DNA from: an uncultured Actinomycetes bacterium
GTDB lineage: Bacteria; Actinomycetota; Actinomycetes; Nanopelagicales; Nanopelagicaceae
Reading direction: 5' to 3'
Assembly (NCBI GenBank): GCA_903921405.1
Contig: CAIXPV010000165.1
Coordinates: 1 to 17,988 of the forward strand
Length of the DNA: 17,988 bases
Shown: piece after piece, positions 7,739 through 14,696 of the stretch
Layout of the letters: each line of letters begins with the position of its first letter
Position numbering within the stretch: position 1 is the stretch's first letter
Made by a program: the position numbers and the translations under genes
The notes under the pieces: model-generated
Database searches by the model: none
What the model was told of the DNA's origin: nothing
What the model saw: only the letters and a program-made list of their open reading frames with translations

Positions 7739-7748
7739 AACGTTATCA
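7736..7748. promoter_or_regulatory. Possible LacI-type operator upstream of the alpha-glucosidase gene
   Basis: TGAAACGTTATCA is an imperfect palindrome around a central CG, like operators of LacI-family regulators. It lies about 75 nt upstream of the GH13 gene and overlaps the stop codon of the preceding gene. A related TGAAACGTTTTA lies at 7362-7373 within the preceding gene. Weak evidence only. Confidence 0.2.
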
Positions 7749-7810
7749 AAGCGAAACATTGCAGCCCTGCTTTCAGGTTTATTACATAGATTTATAACGC
7801 TCGGGTGGTT

Positions 7811-7816
7811 TAAGTT
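7811..7816 (+). promoter_or_regulatory. Candidate -10 box for leaderless alpha-glucosidase transcript
   Basis: TAAGTT is followed by CAAGCA (6 nt) and the ATG at 7823. No Shine-Dalgarno sequence is present before the ATG. Confidence 0.55.
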
Positions 7817-7822
7817 CAAGCA

Positions 7823-9430
7823 ATGAAATCGTTGCCGTGGTGGAAAGAAGCGGTGATTTATCAGATTTACCCACGCTCTTTCTTTGATTCAAATGGTGAC
7901 GGTGAGGGTGACCTCCCTGGAATTACATCCAAACTTGAATATGTTCAGCAACTTGGGGTGGATGCAATTTGGCTTAGCCCTTTTTACACATCCCCAAATA
8001 AAGATGGTGGTTATGACGTTGCAGATCCTCGCGATGTAGACCCTCGCTTTGGCAATCTTGCAGATGCACAGTCACTTATAGATCACGCGCATGAGCTTCA
8101 TATGAAGGTGCTTGCAGATGTTGTACCCAACCACTTCTCGGATCAGCATGAATGGTTTCAAGCCGCACTTGGCGCTGGCCCAGGTTCACCTGAGCGTGCA
8201 CGTTTTCATTTCTATGACGCCAATCCCGATGGGACTCCCCCTAATAACTGGATTTCACTTTTCGGTGGGCCGTCGTGGACTCAAGTGGCCGACGGACAGT
8301 ATTACCTTCACCTCTTTGACTCATCACAACCTGATTTAAATTGGGACAATGACGATGTCAATAAAGATTTTGAAGAGACGCTTCGCTTTTGGTTAGATCG
8401 AGGAGTTGATGGCTTTCGCATCGATGTTGCCCACGGTTTAGTAAAAGAAGATATTTTAAAGAACCACCACGATCCGCAGGGTTTGAGTAATGCACTGCGA
8501 CTTGATTACCCAATGGATCATGAAACACGCAACGCCCTACTTCTCTCAGTGCCCTACTTTGATCGACAAGGCGTGCATGAGATTTATCGCCGTTGGCGAA
8601 AGCTCTTTGATTCTTACGGTGATCGCGAAATTATGGCAGTTGCCGAAGCGTGGGTGCATCCGCCAATTAATGCAACAAAGTATGTCCGTCCAGATGAGTT
8701 GCACCAAGTATTTAACTTTGATTTGCTTACGGCACCTTTTGAAGCCGCTCATTTATATGAAGTTATCAATCGCTCTATTGAGTTAAATGCGACCGTCAAC
8801 GCTCTGCCTACTTGGGCGCTAAGTAATCACGACTCTCCTCGCGTTGCTTCTCGAATAGGTGATGAGGAATCTCGCGCACTTGCACTTTTCGTTTTTGCTC
8901 TTCCTGGCTCTAGTTACATATTTGCCGGTCAAGAGTTAGGACTGCCCGATGGCGAACTTAGTGACAGCGATCGCCAAGATCCCTCATTTATTCGCTCCGG
9001 TGGAACGGTGAAGGGGCGCGATGGCGCACGAGTACCACTTCCCTGGTCTGGAGATTCAACACCTTTTGGATTTACTTCGGGTAAACCATGGCTGCCTATC
9101 GCTCAATCGTGGCAGCGCTTTACGGTGGAGAATCAAGACAAAGATCCATCAAGCATTCTCAATCTCTTTAGACAAGCACTTACTCTTCGTCGCCAATATC
9201 TCTTGGCAAGCCAGAAGATATCGTGGGTTCAATCCCCTATTCATGGCAATCACGATGACTCCTTACTTGCATTTATGCGAGAATCCGTCACGGTTGTGAT
9301 GAATTTATCAAGTCACAGCAAGGAAGTTGACGTGCCAGGAGAAGTTTTGCTGTCAAGCTTTGGCGATATCCAAGTACATGGTTCGAAAAAACTACTACCC
9401 GCACGTTCGTGCATCTGGATCTCTAACTAA
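7823..9430 (+). CDS. GH13 alpha-glucosidase (oligo-1,6-/alpha-1,4-glucosidase type)
   Basis: The 535-residue enzyme hydrolyses terminal alpha-linked glucose from oligosaccharides and has no signal peptide, so it acts in the cytoplasm on imported sugars. GH13 regions are clear: WWKEAVIYQIYPRSF at the N-terminus, DVVPNH at region I, DGFRIDVAHG with nucleophile D201, AVAEAWV with acid/base E275, and SNHDSPR with transition-state stabiliser D337. Length and the PRSFFDSNGDGEGDLPGI start fit the actinobacterial alpha-glucosidase (AglA-like) group; a trehalose- or sucrose-directed specificity cannot be excluded. A TAAGTT box 6 nt before the ATG supports this start. The TerC gene follows after 17 nt. 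No sugar transporter is in the window; a LacI regulator is encoded about 4 kb away but a link is speculative. Confidence 0.95.
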   Translation: MKSLPWWKEAVIYQIYPRSFFDSNGDGEGDLPGITSKLEYVQQLGVDAIWLSPFYTSPNKDGGYDVADPRDVDPRFGNLADAQSLIDHAHELHMKVLADVVPNHFSDQHEWFQAALGAGPGSPERARFHFYDANPDGTPPNNWISLFGGPSWTQVADGQYYLHLFDSSQPDLNWDNDDVNKDFEETLRFWLDRGVDGFRIDVAHGLVKEDILKNHHDPQGLSNALRLDYPMDHETRNALLLSVPYFDRQGVHEIYRRWRKLFDSYGDREIMAVAEAWVHPPINATKYVRPDELHQVFNFDLLTAPFEAAHLYEVINRSIELNATVNALPTWALSNHDSPRVASRIGDEESRALALFVFALPGSSYIFAGQELGLPDGELSDSDRQDPSFIRSGGTVKGRDGARVPLPWSGDSTPFGFTSGKPWLPIAQSWQRFTVENQDKDPSSILNLFRQALTLRRQYLLASQKISWVQSPIHGNHDDSLLAFMRESVTVVMNLSSHSKEVDVPGEVLLSSFGDIQVHGSKKLLPARSCIWISN

Positions 9431-9447
9431 CTGGCAGAATACGTTCC

Positions 9448-10353
9448 ATGGAATCTACGACGACATGGATCATAACTATTGGCGTTCTGGCATCAGTAAT
9501 AGTCTTCGATCTAATTCTTGCGATTCTTCGTAGAAACAAACCGACTACGATTTTTGAGGCATCGTTTTGGACAGTTTTCTATATTGGGACTGCGCTCGTC
9601 TTTGGTGCCCTCTTGCCTCACTGGACCAACGAACAAGGTCAAAAAGAGTTTTTTGCGGGCTGGTTAACTGAATACGCGCTCTCGGTCGATAACATCTTTG
9701 TCTTTATTATTCTCTTGACTCACTTAAAGGTACAAAAAGAGAAGCAGCAACTAGTACTTCTGCTTGGAATCATGCTGACAATTGCAATACGAGGATTACT
9801 TATTCCACTTGGAGCAGCTCTGATTGCACGCTTTTCCAGTATCTTCTTTCTCTTCGGCGCATTTCTTATCTACACAGCCTATAAATTGGCTAAAGAAAAT
9901 GAAGATGACGAGTGGAAGGAAGGCCGAGTCGTAACTTCCCTAAAAGCTAGAGGGTTAAGTATATTTACGATCGCCTTAATTGCTTTAGGTCTAACTAACT
10001 TGGTCTTTTCATTGGACTCGATACCTGCAATCTTTGGTCTAACTAAAGACCCATACATCGTTACTACGGCAAACGTCTTTGCCTTAATGGGACTGCGTCA
10101 ACTCTACTTTTTGCTAGAAGGTTTATTGGCCAGATTAGTATTTCTCTCCAAGGGGCTTTCCTTTATTTTGGCTTTTATTGGCGTAAAAATGATTATGGAG
10201 GCCTTACATGGCATCGGCATTGACCAAGTTGCCGGAGTGCAAATTCCAGAGGTCAGCTTAGAGATTAGTCTTGGCGTCATTGTGGCAAGTTTGGCAATAA
10301 CAACAGTGGCTAGCTTGACTGCAACCCGTAAAGATGGAACTGCAATAGTTTAA
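9448..10353 (+). CDS. TerC/Alx-family integral membrane protein (probable metal, Mn2+-type, exporter)
   Basis: The 301-residue protein has about seven to nine hydrophobic segments and the two family signatures with membrane-embedded acidic residues: EYALSVDNIFVF (D81) in the first half and NLVFSLDSIPAIFGLT (D190) in the second. Characterised relatives (E. coli Alx, Bacillus TerC/MeeF) export manganese, some to supply secreted enzymes; older tellurium-resistance naming comes from plasmid clusters and need not apply. The ATG at 9448 is 17 nt after the GH13 stop, too close for a manganese riboswitch. CAGAAT sits 7 nt before the ATG and may be a weak -10. Its stop overlaps that of the convergent hibernation-factor gene by 4 nt. 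Family is sure, transported ion is inferred. Confidence 0.92.
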   Translation: MESTTTWIITIGVLASVIVFDLILAILRRNKPTTIFEASFWTVFYIGTALVFGALLPHWTNEQGQKEFFAGWLTEYALSVDNIFVFIILLTHLKVQKEKQQLVLLLGIMLTIAIRGLLIPLGAALIARFSSIFFLFGAFLIYTAYKLAKENEDDEWKEGRVVTSLKARGLSIFTIALIALGLTNLVFSLDSIPAIFGLTKDPYIVTTANVFALMGLRQLYFLLEGLLARLVFLSKGLSFILAFIGVKMIMEALHGIGIDQVAGVQIPEVSLEISLGVIVASLAITTVASLTATRKDGTAIV

Positions 10354-10691
10354 ATAATGTACTTATGATTTTTTAAAGTATCACGATCGAACTCTTTGGT
10401 TCGCTCATGGATTTTTCGAATCTGAAATTCAAAAGCCTTTACTGCTGAATCAAAAGCAGCAACATCGTTAAATTCGGCTGCCTCTGACTTAAGCAATGGT
10501 CCTGATCCATGTGAAGTCAAAATAACACGGTGTGAATTCTTTCCCTGGCGAGGGTTGTTCTCATGGAGAATCTCAACTTCAACACGATCTATAACAACAC
10601 TAAATCGCTCCATTTTGTTAAGTTTCTCTTCTACTATCGCTCTAAAATCTTCGGCTAAATCTACATTGCGTGTATGAATATGAATCTTCAT
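10350..10691 (-). CDS. hpf: Short ribosome hibernation promoting factor / YfiA-family protein
   Basis: The 113-residue protein belongs to the ribosomal subunit interface (S30AE) family, which binds the 30S decoding region and stalls idle ribosomes. The N-terminal half MKIHIHTRNVDLAEDFRAIVEEKLNKMERF and the VEVEILHENNPRQGKNSHRVILT strand pair are typical, followed by the conserved helix around FDSAVKAFEFQIRK. Most actinobacteria have a long form (over 200 residues) with a C-terminal dimerisation domain that makes 100S dimers; here the protein ends after the first domain. It is the third gene of a small minus-strand group, 2 nt after a membrane protein gene. A TACCCT box 7 nt before the ATG, inside the last codons of the upstream gene, suggests an additional leaderless transcript. 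Confidence 0.9.
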   Translation of the reverse strand: MKIHIHTRNVDLAEDFRAIVEEKLNKMERFSVVIDRVEVEILHENNPRQGKNSHRVILTSHGSGPLLKSEAAEFNDVAAFDSAVKAFEFQIRKIHERTKEFDRDTLKNHKYII

Positions 10692-10693
10692 AC

Positions 10694-11077
10694 TTAAAAG
10701 GGTACTGCTAGTACCACCAATGTCGCTATAGCCGCTAATAAAAATGATTTTAAGAGAATAGTCAGCGCAGTTTTACGGTCAGTTGCCCTGTTGTCTGCAT
10801 CACTTACTCGTGAGATATCTCCCAGCTTTCCAAAGTTGAATGTCCCAGCGAAACCAAATGCAAGGCAGAACTTGCTTCGCGACTGAACGTAGCCAACTGA
10901 TGCAACGAGCAGCGGAAAGAAGATTCCTATCCGTGCTTCTCGTGGTGCATTCATTACGATGAGAGCAATCAGAGAAGTAATTGAGAAAAATAAACCAACT
11001 AAGGCAACAAACTGCCTTCGGCGAACTTCACCGCCACCAATATTGCATACCCCTGGTAGGTAGTCAGTCTCAGGCAT
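10694..11077 (-). CDS. Conserved actinobacterial small membrane protein (PGVCNIG motif)
   Basis: With ATG at 11077 the product is 127 residues. It opens with YLPGVCNIGGGEVRRRQ, a soluble conserved-looking motif with one cysteine, then a paired membrane segment (about 24-62), a second soluble stretch with Cys and Phe/Gly residues, and a C-terminal membrane helix. I have an impression of similar PGVCNIGxxEI...RRR openings in uncharacterised actinobacterial proteins, but no function is known to me. The ATG at 11077 overlaps the TGA of the 49-residue gene by 8 nt, typical of translational coupling, and is preferred over longer in-frame starts up to 11155 that would extend into that gene. It is followed after 2 nt by the hibernation-factor gene. 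A role in stationary-phase physiology is only a guess from this neighbour. Confidence 0.7.
   Translation of the reverse strand: MPETDYLPGVCNIGGGEVRRRQFVALVGLFFSITSLIALIVMNAPREARIGIFFPLLVASVGYVQSRSKFCLAFGFAGTFNFGKLGDISRVSDADNRATDRKTALTILLKSFLLAAIATLVVLAVPF
10699..10704 (-). promoter_or_regulatory. Candidate -10 box for leaderless hpf transcript
   Basis: TACCCT is followed by TTTAAGT (7 nt) and the hpf ATG. The box lies in the final Val-Pro-Phe codons of the upstream membrane protein gene. Confidence 0.45.
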
Positions 11078-11219
11078 CTTCAAACTCGTCTTCATCAACC
11101 CATGCATCTGCAGTTGTATCTTCTTGATGCTCAATCCAGGATAGAAAGGAGCCAACGGCGCGAAAAGCTAATACCGCGACAGTTACCGCCGCAAATAATC
11201 GCCGAAATGCTTTAACCAT
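11070..11219 (-). CDS. 49-residue single-pass membrane peptide with acidic tail
   Basis: The ATG at 11219 gives MVKAFRRLFAAVTVAVLAF..., a basic N-terminus, one hydrophobic helix (about residues 8-27) and a strongly acidic C-terminus ending DEDEFEDA. A longer in-frame reading to 11315 would run into the transsulfuration gene and is not needed. The start is supported by a TATTTT box 6 nt upstream, and its end overlaps the next gene by 8 nt. It is the first gene of a three-gene group with a membrane protein and hpf. No family is recognised. The promoter position, coupling and charge pattern argue that it is real. Confidence 0.6.
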   Translation of the reverse strand: MVKAFRRLFAAVTVAVLAFRAVGSFLSWIEHQEDTTADAWVDEDEFEDA

Positions 11220-11225
11220 ATGATA

Positions 11226-11231
11226 AAAATA
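11226..11231 (-). promoter_or_regulatory. Candidate -10 box for the 49-residue gene and its operon
   Basis: TATTTT is followed by TATCAT (6 nt) and the ATG at 11219. No Shine-Dalgarno sequence is present. The intergenic space to the transsulfuration gene is only 34 nt. Confidence 0.5.
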
Positions 11232-11253
11232 CTCGCAATTGCCAAAAATTTCT

Positions 11254-12315
11254 CTAGATAGCCGAGAGGGCGCTCTCGATGTCGCTCCAGATATCGTCAA
11301 CATGTTCGCAGCCAACCGATAATCGAATTAACTGCTCCGGAACGGTCGCACTCTCCATAGGCCAACGTCGTCTACGTTCCCACAATGATTCAACTCCACC
11401 AAGACTTGTAGCGTGTGCAATCAGGCGCGAAGAATCACATACTTTTTGCGTTTCTTCGGCAGTTCCAGCTACTTCAAATGAAATTACAGCTCCAAAGCCT
11501 GGGTAGCGGACACGGCTGACCTTTGCATGTCCCGATAGTTTCTCCACTAAATGCTTAGCGTTTTCCTGGGCCTTATTAAATCGCAGTGGAAATGTTCGGA
11601 TTCCACGAAGTGCTAACCAGGCTTCGAATGGGCCAGGAATAGATCCATTAAAACTGCGTGATTCGTGCAGGCGCTTGAAGAGGGCGGGATCATTAGTAGA
11701 TAGCGAGCCCATTAATACATCGCTGTGGCCCGACAAAAACTTAGTGACAGAGTGCATAACAATATCGGCGCCCATTGCCAATGGATTCTGCACAAGTGGA
11801 GTTGCAAAAGTGTTATCAACGCCTACCCCTATACCAAACTTTTTAGCTGCAGAAATAAGCGCTGGTAAATCAGCAATATCTAGACAGGGATTAGTGGGAG
11901 ACTCCAGCCAGATAAGTGCTGCGCCTTTCATCGCGCCAATAACTTCATCTGTATTAACAACATCCACGAATCGAACTTCTAATCGGCCGCTTTCATGAAA
12001 AGAGTTAAGAAGGGTCATGACTCCGCTATAGCCCTGATTGGATGCAACTACTGGTGCGCCTACTGGCAATATTGAAAACACTGCACTTATGGCAGCCATC
12101 CCAGATGAAAAAGCTAATGTCTGCCCACCTTCGAGTTCACTGATGGCGGCTTCAAGTGCGTTCCATGTTTGGTTGCCATAACGGCCATAACCAATTGGGC
12201 CACCTGCGTGAAAGGTCGACGTCAAAACAACTGAAGGATTAAGCGAGGCATCCGGTGAGACCTCTGGGCGCCCAGCAGTTATTGCCGATGTTTCAATATG
12301 TCGGTCTTTACTCAT
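11254..12315 (-). CDS. Cys/Met-metabolism PLP enzyme, cystathionine gamma-lyase/synthase type
   Basis: This cytosolic PLP enzyme of the transsulfuration family makes or cleaves cystathionine. The 353-residue product has YGRYGNQTW (PLP phosphate and substrate contacts), the SSGMAAISA loop, VDNTFATP with the PLP-ring Asp168, and SVTKFLSGHSD with the Schiff-base Lys192. The C-terminal SLGGVESLWERRRRWP is typical of actinobacterial members usually named cystathionine gamma-lyase; gamma-synthase (metB) activity is an alternative that sequence reading cannot separate. The ATG at 12315 is chosen over 12351 because a TTGAGT-18-TACAAT promoter ends 6 nt before it and because an upstream start would abut the previous stop. 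The linker after VRYPG goes directly to FGAVISFEV, so the segment usually found there in longer relatives seems to be missing. It lies 36 nt after a MalY-type C-S lyase gene. Confidence 0.9.
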   Translation of the reverse strand: MSKDRHIETSAITAGRPEVSPDASLNPSVVLTSTFHAGGPIGYGRYGNQTWNALEAAISELEGGQTLAFSSGMAAISAVFSILPVGAPVVASNQGYSGVMTLLNSFHESGRLEVRFVDVVNTDEVIGAMKGAALIWLESPTNPCLDIADLPALISAAKKFGIGVGVDNTFATPLVQNPLAMGADIVMHSVTKFLSGHSDVLMGSLSTNDPALFKRLHESRSFNGSIPGPFEAWLALRGIRTFPLRFNKAQENAKHLVEKLSGHAKVSRVRYPGFGAVISFEVAGTAEETQKVCDSSRLIAHATSLGGVESLWERRRRWPMESATVPEQLIRLSVGCEHVDDIWSDIESALSAI

Positions 12316-12321
12316 GAGGTA

Positions 12322-12351
12322 ATTGTAATAGTCGTAAGTCTTAACACTCAA
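12322..12351 (-). promoter_or_regulatory. Promoter for leaderless transsulfuration-enzyme transcript
   Basis: On the minus strand a -35-like TTGAGT (12346-12351) is followed by an 18-nt spacer, a -10-like TACAAT (12322-12327), then TACCTC (6 nt) and the ATG at 12315. It is the best two-box promoter among the leaderless candidates in this window. Confidence 0.6.
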
Positions 12352-13521
12352 TTAAACTGTTCGAACAATACGATTGATAGCCTCTGAAATAATCGCTGGG
12401 CTGGTCGCAAAGTTCAGACGCACATACTGAGAACATTGAGCTCCATAGGTATGTCCAGGGTTAAATGCCACTCTTCCCTTTGCTAACAACGTATCAGCTG
12501 GATTCTCGCCTAGATTAAGAGCTTCCAAATCCAACCACGCTAGATAACTATTCTGAGGAATGTGATATCTCACCGATGGTAATTTTGCAGTTAAGAGCTC
12601 CTTAATCATTAATCGATTCTGGTCTAACTGCTTGATAACTGAGTCTAGCCAGATGCCACTATCGGCAAACGCTGATGCAGAAGCGAAAGCTCCAAGGATC
12701 GATGCACGAAAATGAACAGCAATAGGAAGCTTTTTTAACCGCTCATTGATGGCATCATTTTGCGAAACAATAATTGCGCACTTAAGCCCTGCGATATTCC
12801 ATCCCTTTGACGCTGCAGTTACTGCTAGGCCAACTTCGCGCGCCGTTTCATTAAGAGACAAGAAAGGTATGAACTCACTGCCTTTGTATGTAAGTGGTGC
12901 ATGTATCTCATCACTGATAACCAGAACTCCGTACTTCTTAGCCATCTCAGCCACGCGGGTAAGTTCGTCTCGGGAGTAGACTCTTCCAAGAGGATTATGC
13001 GGTGAGCACATCAAGTGAACTTTTAAACCTGATGCATAAACTTTCTCTACAGCATCCCAATCGAGTTCCCAAGGATTCTTATCAAAGCTCTCATCGCCCG
13101 TACGGGTAAATGGCACATCGATTTTCTCTAGATGAGTCTCGTTCATCCAGTTATAGAAGTTTTGATAAACCGGTGAATTAATTAAAATAGTATCGCCAGG
13201 CTTTGTAAACACTCTCAAAACTTCAACGACGGCAACTCCAACATCTGCTGCAACTCGCACTTGAGATGTATCTACGTCCCAACCCCATCGCTCTGAAGCA
13301 AACTTTGCAAAACCCGCTGGCAACTCTGGCACTAAACCCAAGTACCCTAAATCCGATTTGGAAACCATATCCAGAAGTGTCTTTTTTATTGGCTCCGAAA
13401 TTGGAAAATCCATCTCAGCTACTGGCAACGGCAAGACATCTCTGTCAAAGCCACGCCATTTTTCAGAGTGGTGAGTAAGTAGTTGTGCCAGATCCGGAGC
13501 GGTTACATTGTTGTCAGTCAT
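12352..13521 (-). CDS. MalY/PatB-family PLP C-S lyase (cystathionine beta-lyase type)
   Basis: The 389-residue fold-type I aminotransferase-like enzyme probably performs beta-elimination of cystathionine (to homocysteine) or of other cysteine conjugates, as for PatB and corynebacterial AecD. Visible are LPVAEMDFP near the N-terminus, GYLG, the PHNPLGR motif (N176), the PLP-ring Asp204 in VISDEIHAPL, and the Schiff-base Lys239 in AASKGWNIAGLK, which are characteristic of MalY/PatB. E. coli MalY also modulates the MalT regulator, but there is no reason to assume this here. The downstream neighbour is a cystathionine-active enzyme, pointing to methionine/cysteine interconversion. A TAATCT box lies 7 nt before the ATG; the LacI gene ends 40 nt upstream on the same strand. 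Confidence 0.92.
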   Translation of the reverse strand: MTDNNVTAPDLAQLLTHHSEKWRGFDRDVLPLPVAEMDFPISEPIKKTLLDMVSKSDLGYLGLVPELPAGFAKFASERWGWDVDTSQVRVAADVGVAVVEVLRVFTKPGDTILINSPVYQNFYNWMNETHLEKIDVPFTRTGDESFDKNPWELDWDAVEKVYASGLKVHLMCSPHNPLGRVYSRDELTRVAEMAKKYGVLVISDEIHAPLTYKGSEFIPFLSLNETAREVGLAVTAASKGWNIAGLKCAIIVSQNDAINERLKKLPIAVHFRASILGAFASASAFADSGIWLDSVIKQLDQNRLMIKELLTAKLPSVRYHIPQNSYLAWLDLEALNLGENPADTLLAKGRVAFNPGHTYGAQCSQYVRLNFATSPAIISEAINRIVRTV

Positions 13522-13528
13522 GGCGGAC

Positions 13529-13534
13529 AGATTA
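13529..13534 (-). promoter_or_regulatory. Candidate -10 box for leaderless C-S lyase transcript
   Basis: TAATCT is followed by GTCCGCC (7 nt) and the ATG at 13521. No Shine-Dalgarno sequence is seen. The 40-nt gap to the LacI gene is too short for a SAM riboswitch. Confidence 0.55.
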
Positions 13535-13561
13535 CCCTGACTTAGGCTTATTTTTAAGTTT

Positions 13562-14581
13562 TTATTGCCCTTGTTCAGCTGGGGTAAGACGCCGAGTAGT
13601 ACTTCGCACCACTAGCGTCGTTGGCAGAACTAGCGAAGGCGCAACAACATTGGGTTTTCGTAGGCGTTCCATAATCGACCATGCCGCCATCTCTCCCATC
13701 AACTGAACTGGCTGCTCAATTGTTGTTAACTCAGAAAACTCTGCCATCTCATGACCGTCGAAACCAACTATGGAAATATCATCTGGGGTTTTTAGCCCGT
13801 GCCGGCGAAGTGCCTGCATTGCACCCATCGCCATTTCATCAGACTCGCAAAAAATCGCAGTGGGACGATTCGGCCTAGCTAATAAATCATCCATCGCTCG
13901 TGAAGCCGTGTGCATTGTAAAGTCGCCATGAACTTCACGCGAAGGAAGCCATTCAAGTCCGTTTTCGGCCAGTACTGACATGAAACCCTTGCGACGATCT
14001 TGTGGAACGCTAAAATTAAATGGGTCATCGGGTCGACCAGACATTAATCCGATTTTTTTATGTCCTTGATTAACAAGGTGTTGCGTTGCCGTACGGGCGC
14101 CAGCCACATCATCGATTTTAATACTGGCACACTCTGAATGCTCCATGCCGACCAATGCAATTGGAATTCCAAGGCTGAGCATTGAATCAAACTCTTCCTC
14201 TGTTGGCGGCAATGAGATCACGATCAAAGCATCAACACGGCCCTTAAGAAGTTGATGTTGAAATAAACGTTCGCGGCCCTTCATGGCACTGAAGTTATAC
14301 AAAAGTAAATCAAGGCCGGCCTCGCGAAGGGCTTGCTCGGCGCCGTTAATTACCTGCGAGAAATACCATCTAGAAATATAAGGGGCGACGACTCCAACGC
14401 TATTTGTGCGCCCATGTGAGGTATTGGGCCGAACTGGCGTTAATGGATAATCCAATTTTTCTGCCGCGGCGATAATCTTGGATCGTGTTGCATCATTGAC
14501 ATGCTGGAGCCCGCGCAGAGCCCGTGACACAGTTGCAGTTGAGACACCTGCCTCTTCTGCAACCTCCTTAATTCCAGCCAT
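13562..14581 (-). CDS. LacI-family transcriptional regulator
   Basis: The 339-residue repressor has the N-terminal LacI helix-turn-helix at residues 2-24 (AGIKEVAEEAGVSTATVSRALRG), the hinge region, and a periplasmic-binding-protein-like effector domain starting around VGVVAPYISRWYFSQVINGAE. It contains the usual GMEHSE, DDVAGARTATQHLVNQGHKKIGLMSG and ISIVGFDGHEMAEF signatures. The ATG at 14581 is chosen over the longer reading to 14653 because the LacI domain normally begins at this Met, and GAGG lies 5 nt upstream as a Shine-Dalgarno. Effectors are usually sugars; the ligand cannot be read here. It is divergent from a DUF4389 gene and followed by a C-S lyase gene. A candidate promoter and four TGCAA repeats in the intergenic region suggest autoregulation. 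Confidence 0.95.
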   Translation of the reverse strand: MAGIKEVAEEAGVSTATVSRALRGLQHVNDATRSKIIAAAEKLDYPLTPVRPNTSHGRTNSVGVVAPYISRWYFSQVINGAEQALREAGLDLLLYNFSAMKGRERLFQHQLLKGRVDALIVISLPPTEEEFDSMLSLGIPIALVGMEHSECASIKIDDVAGARTATQHLVNQGHKKIGLMSGRPDDPFNFSVPQDRRKGFMSVLAENGLEWLPSREVHGDFTMHTASRAMDDLLARPNRPTAIFCESDEMAMGAMQALRRHGLKTPDDISIVGFDGHEMAEFSELTTIEQPVQLMGEMAAWSIMERLRKPNVVAPSLVLPTTLVVRSTTRRLTPAEQGQ

Positions 14582-14584
14582 ATT

Positions 14585-14590
14585 CACCTC
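14585..14590 (-). promoter_or_regulatory. Shine-Dalgarno of the LacI gene
   Basis: GAGGTG lies just before the ATG at 14581 (GAGG 5 nt away). It decides the start against upstream in-frame codons and marks this gene as one of the few in the window with a conventional leader. Confidence 0.6.
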
Positions 14591-14607
14591 ACATAGCGTC
14601 ATATCCT

Positions 14608-14664
14608 GCAAAAACCTGCAAATCCGAGTGCAAGAAGTGTAAAAATAGAGCATTTCTCATGCAA
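14608..14664. repeat. Helically phased TGCAA repeats in the lacI-DUF4389 intergenic region
   Basis: TGCAA occurs on the plus strand at 14608, 14618, 14629 and 14660, with TGTAA at 14638, i.e. steps of 10, 11, 9 and 22 nt. This is close to one helical turn. The first two are within a direct repeat CCTGCAAA. They surround a candidate lacI promoter and may be regulator binding sites. Confidence 0.45.
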
Positions 14665-14671
14665 AAGACAA
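14642..14671 (-). promoter_or_regulatory. Candidate lacI promoter
   Basis: On the minus strand TTGTCT (14666-14671), an 18-nt spacer and TATTTT (14642-14647) precede the LacI gene. A start near 14635 would give an untranslated leader of about 50 nt containing three TGCAA repeats and the Shine-Dalgarno. Confidence 0.4.
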
Positions 14672-14690
14672 TAGAGGGCGCGAGGTTGGC

Positions 14691-14696
14691 TAAAAT
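14691..14696 (+). promoter_or_regulatory. Candidate -10 box for leaderless DUF4389-gene transcript
   Basis: TAAAAT is followed by TGCCGCT (7 nt) and the ATG at 14704. This supports 14704 over the in-frame ATG at 14659. Confidence 0.6.

Noticed and set aside
9431..9447. Manganese (yybP-ykoY) riboswitch upstream of the TerC-family gene
   Set aside because: Only 17 nt separate the GH13 stop and the TerC start, too short, and no such motif is visible in the end of the GH13 gene.
11078..11155. N-terminal extension of the 127-residue membrane protein to 11155
   Set aside because: It would overlap most of the 49-residue gene and adds no family-like sequence; the ATG at 11077 with an 8-nt coupled overlap is more convincing.
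13522..13561. SAM or cobalamin riboswitch upstream of the sulfur amino acid genes
   Set aside because: The 40-nt gap is mostly promoter and cannot hold such a structure.
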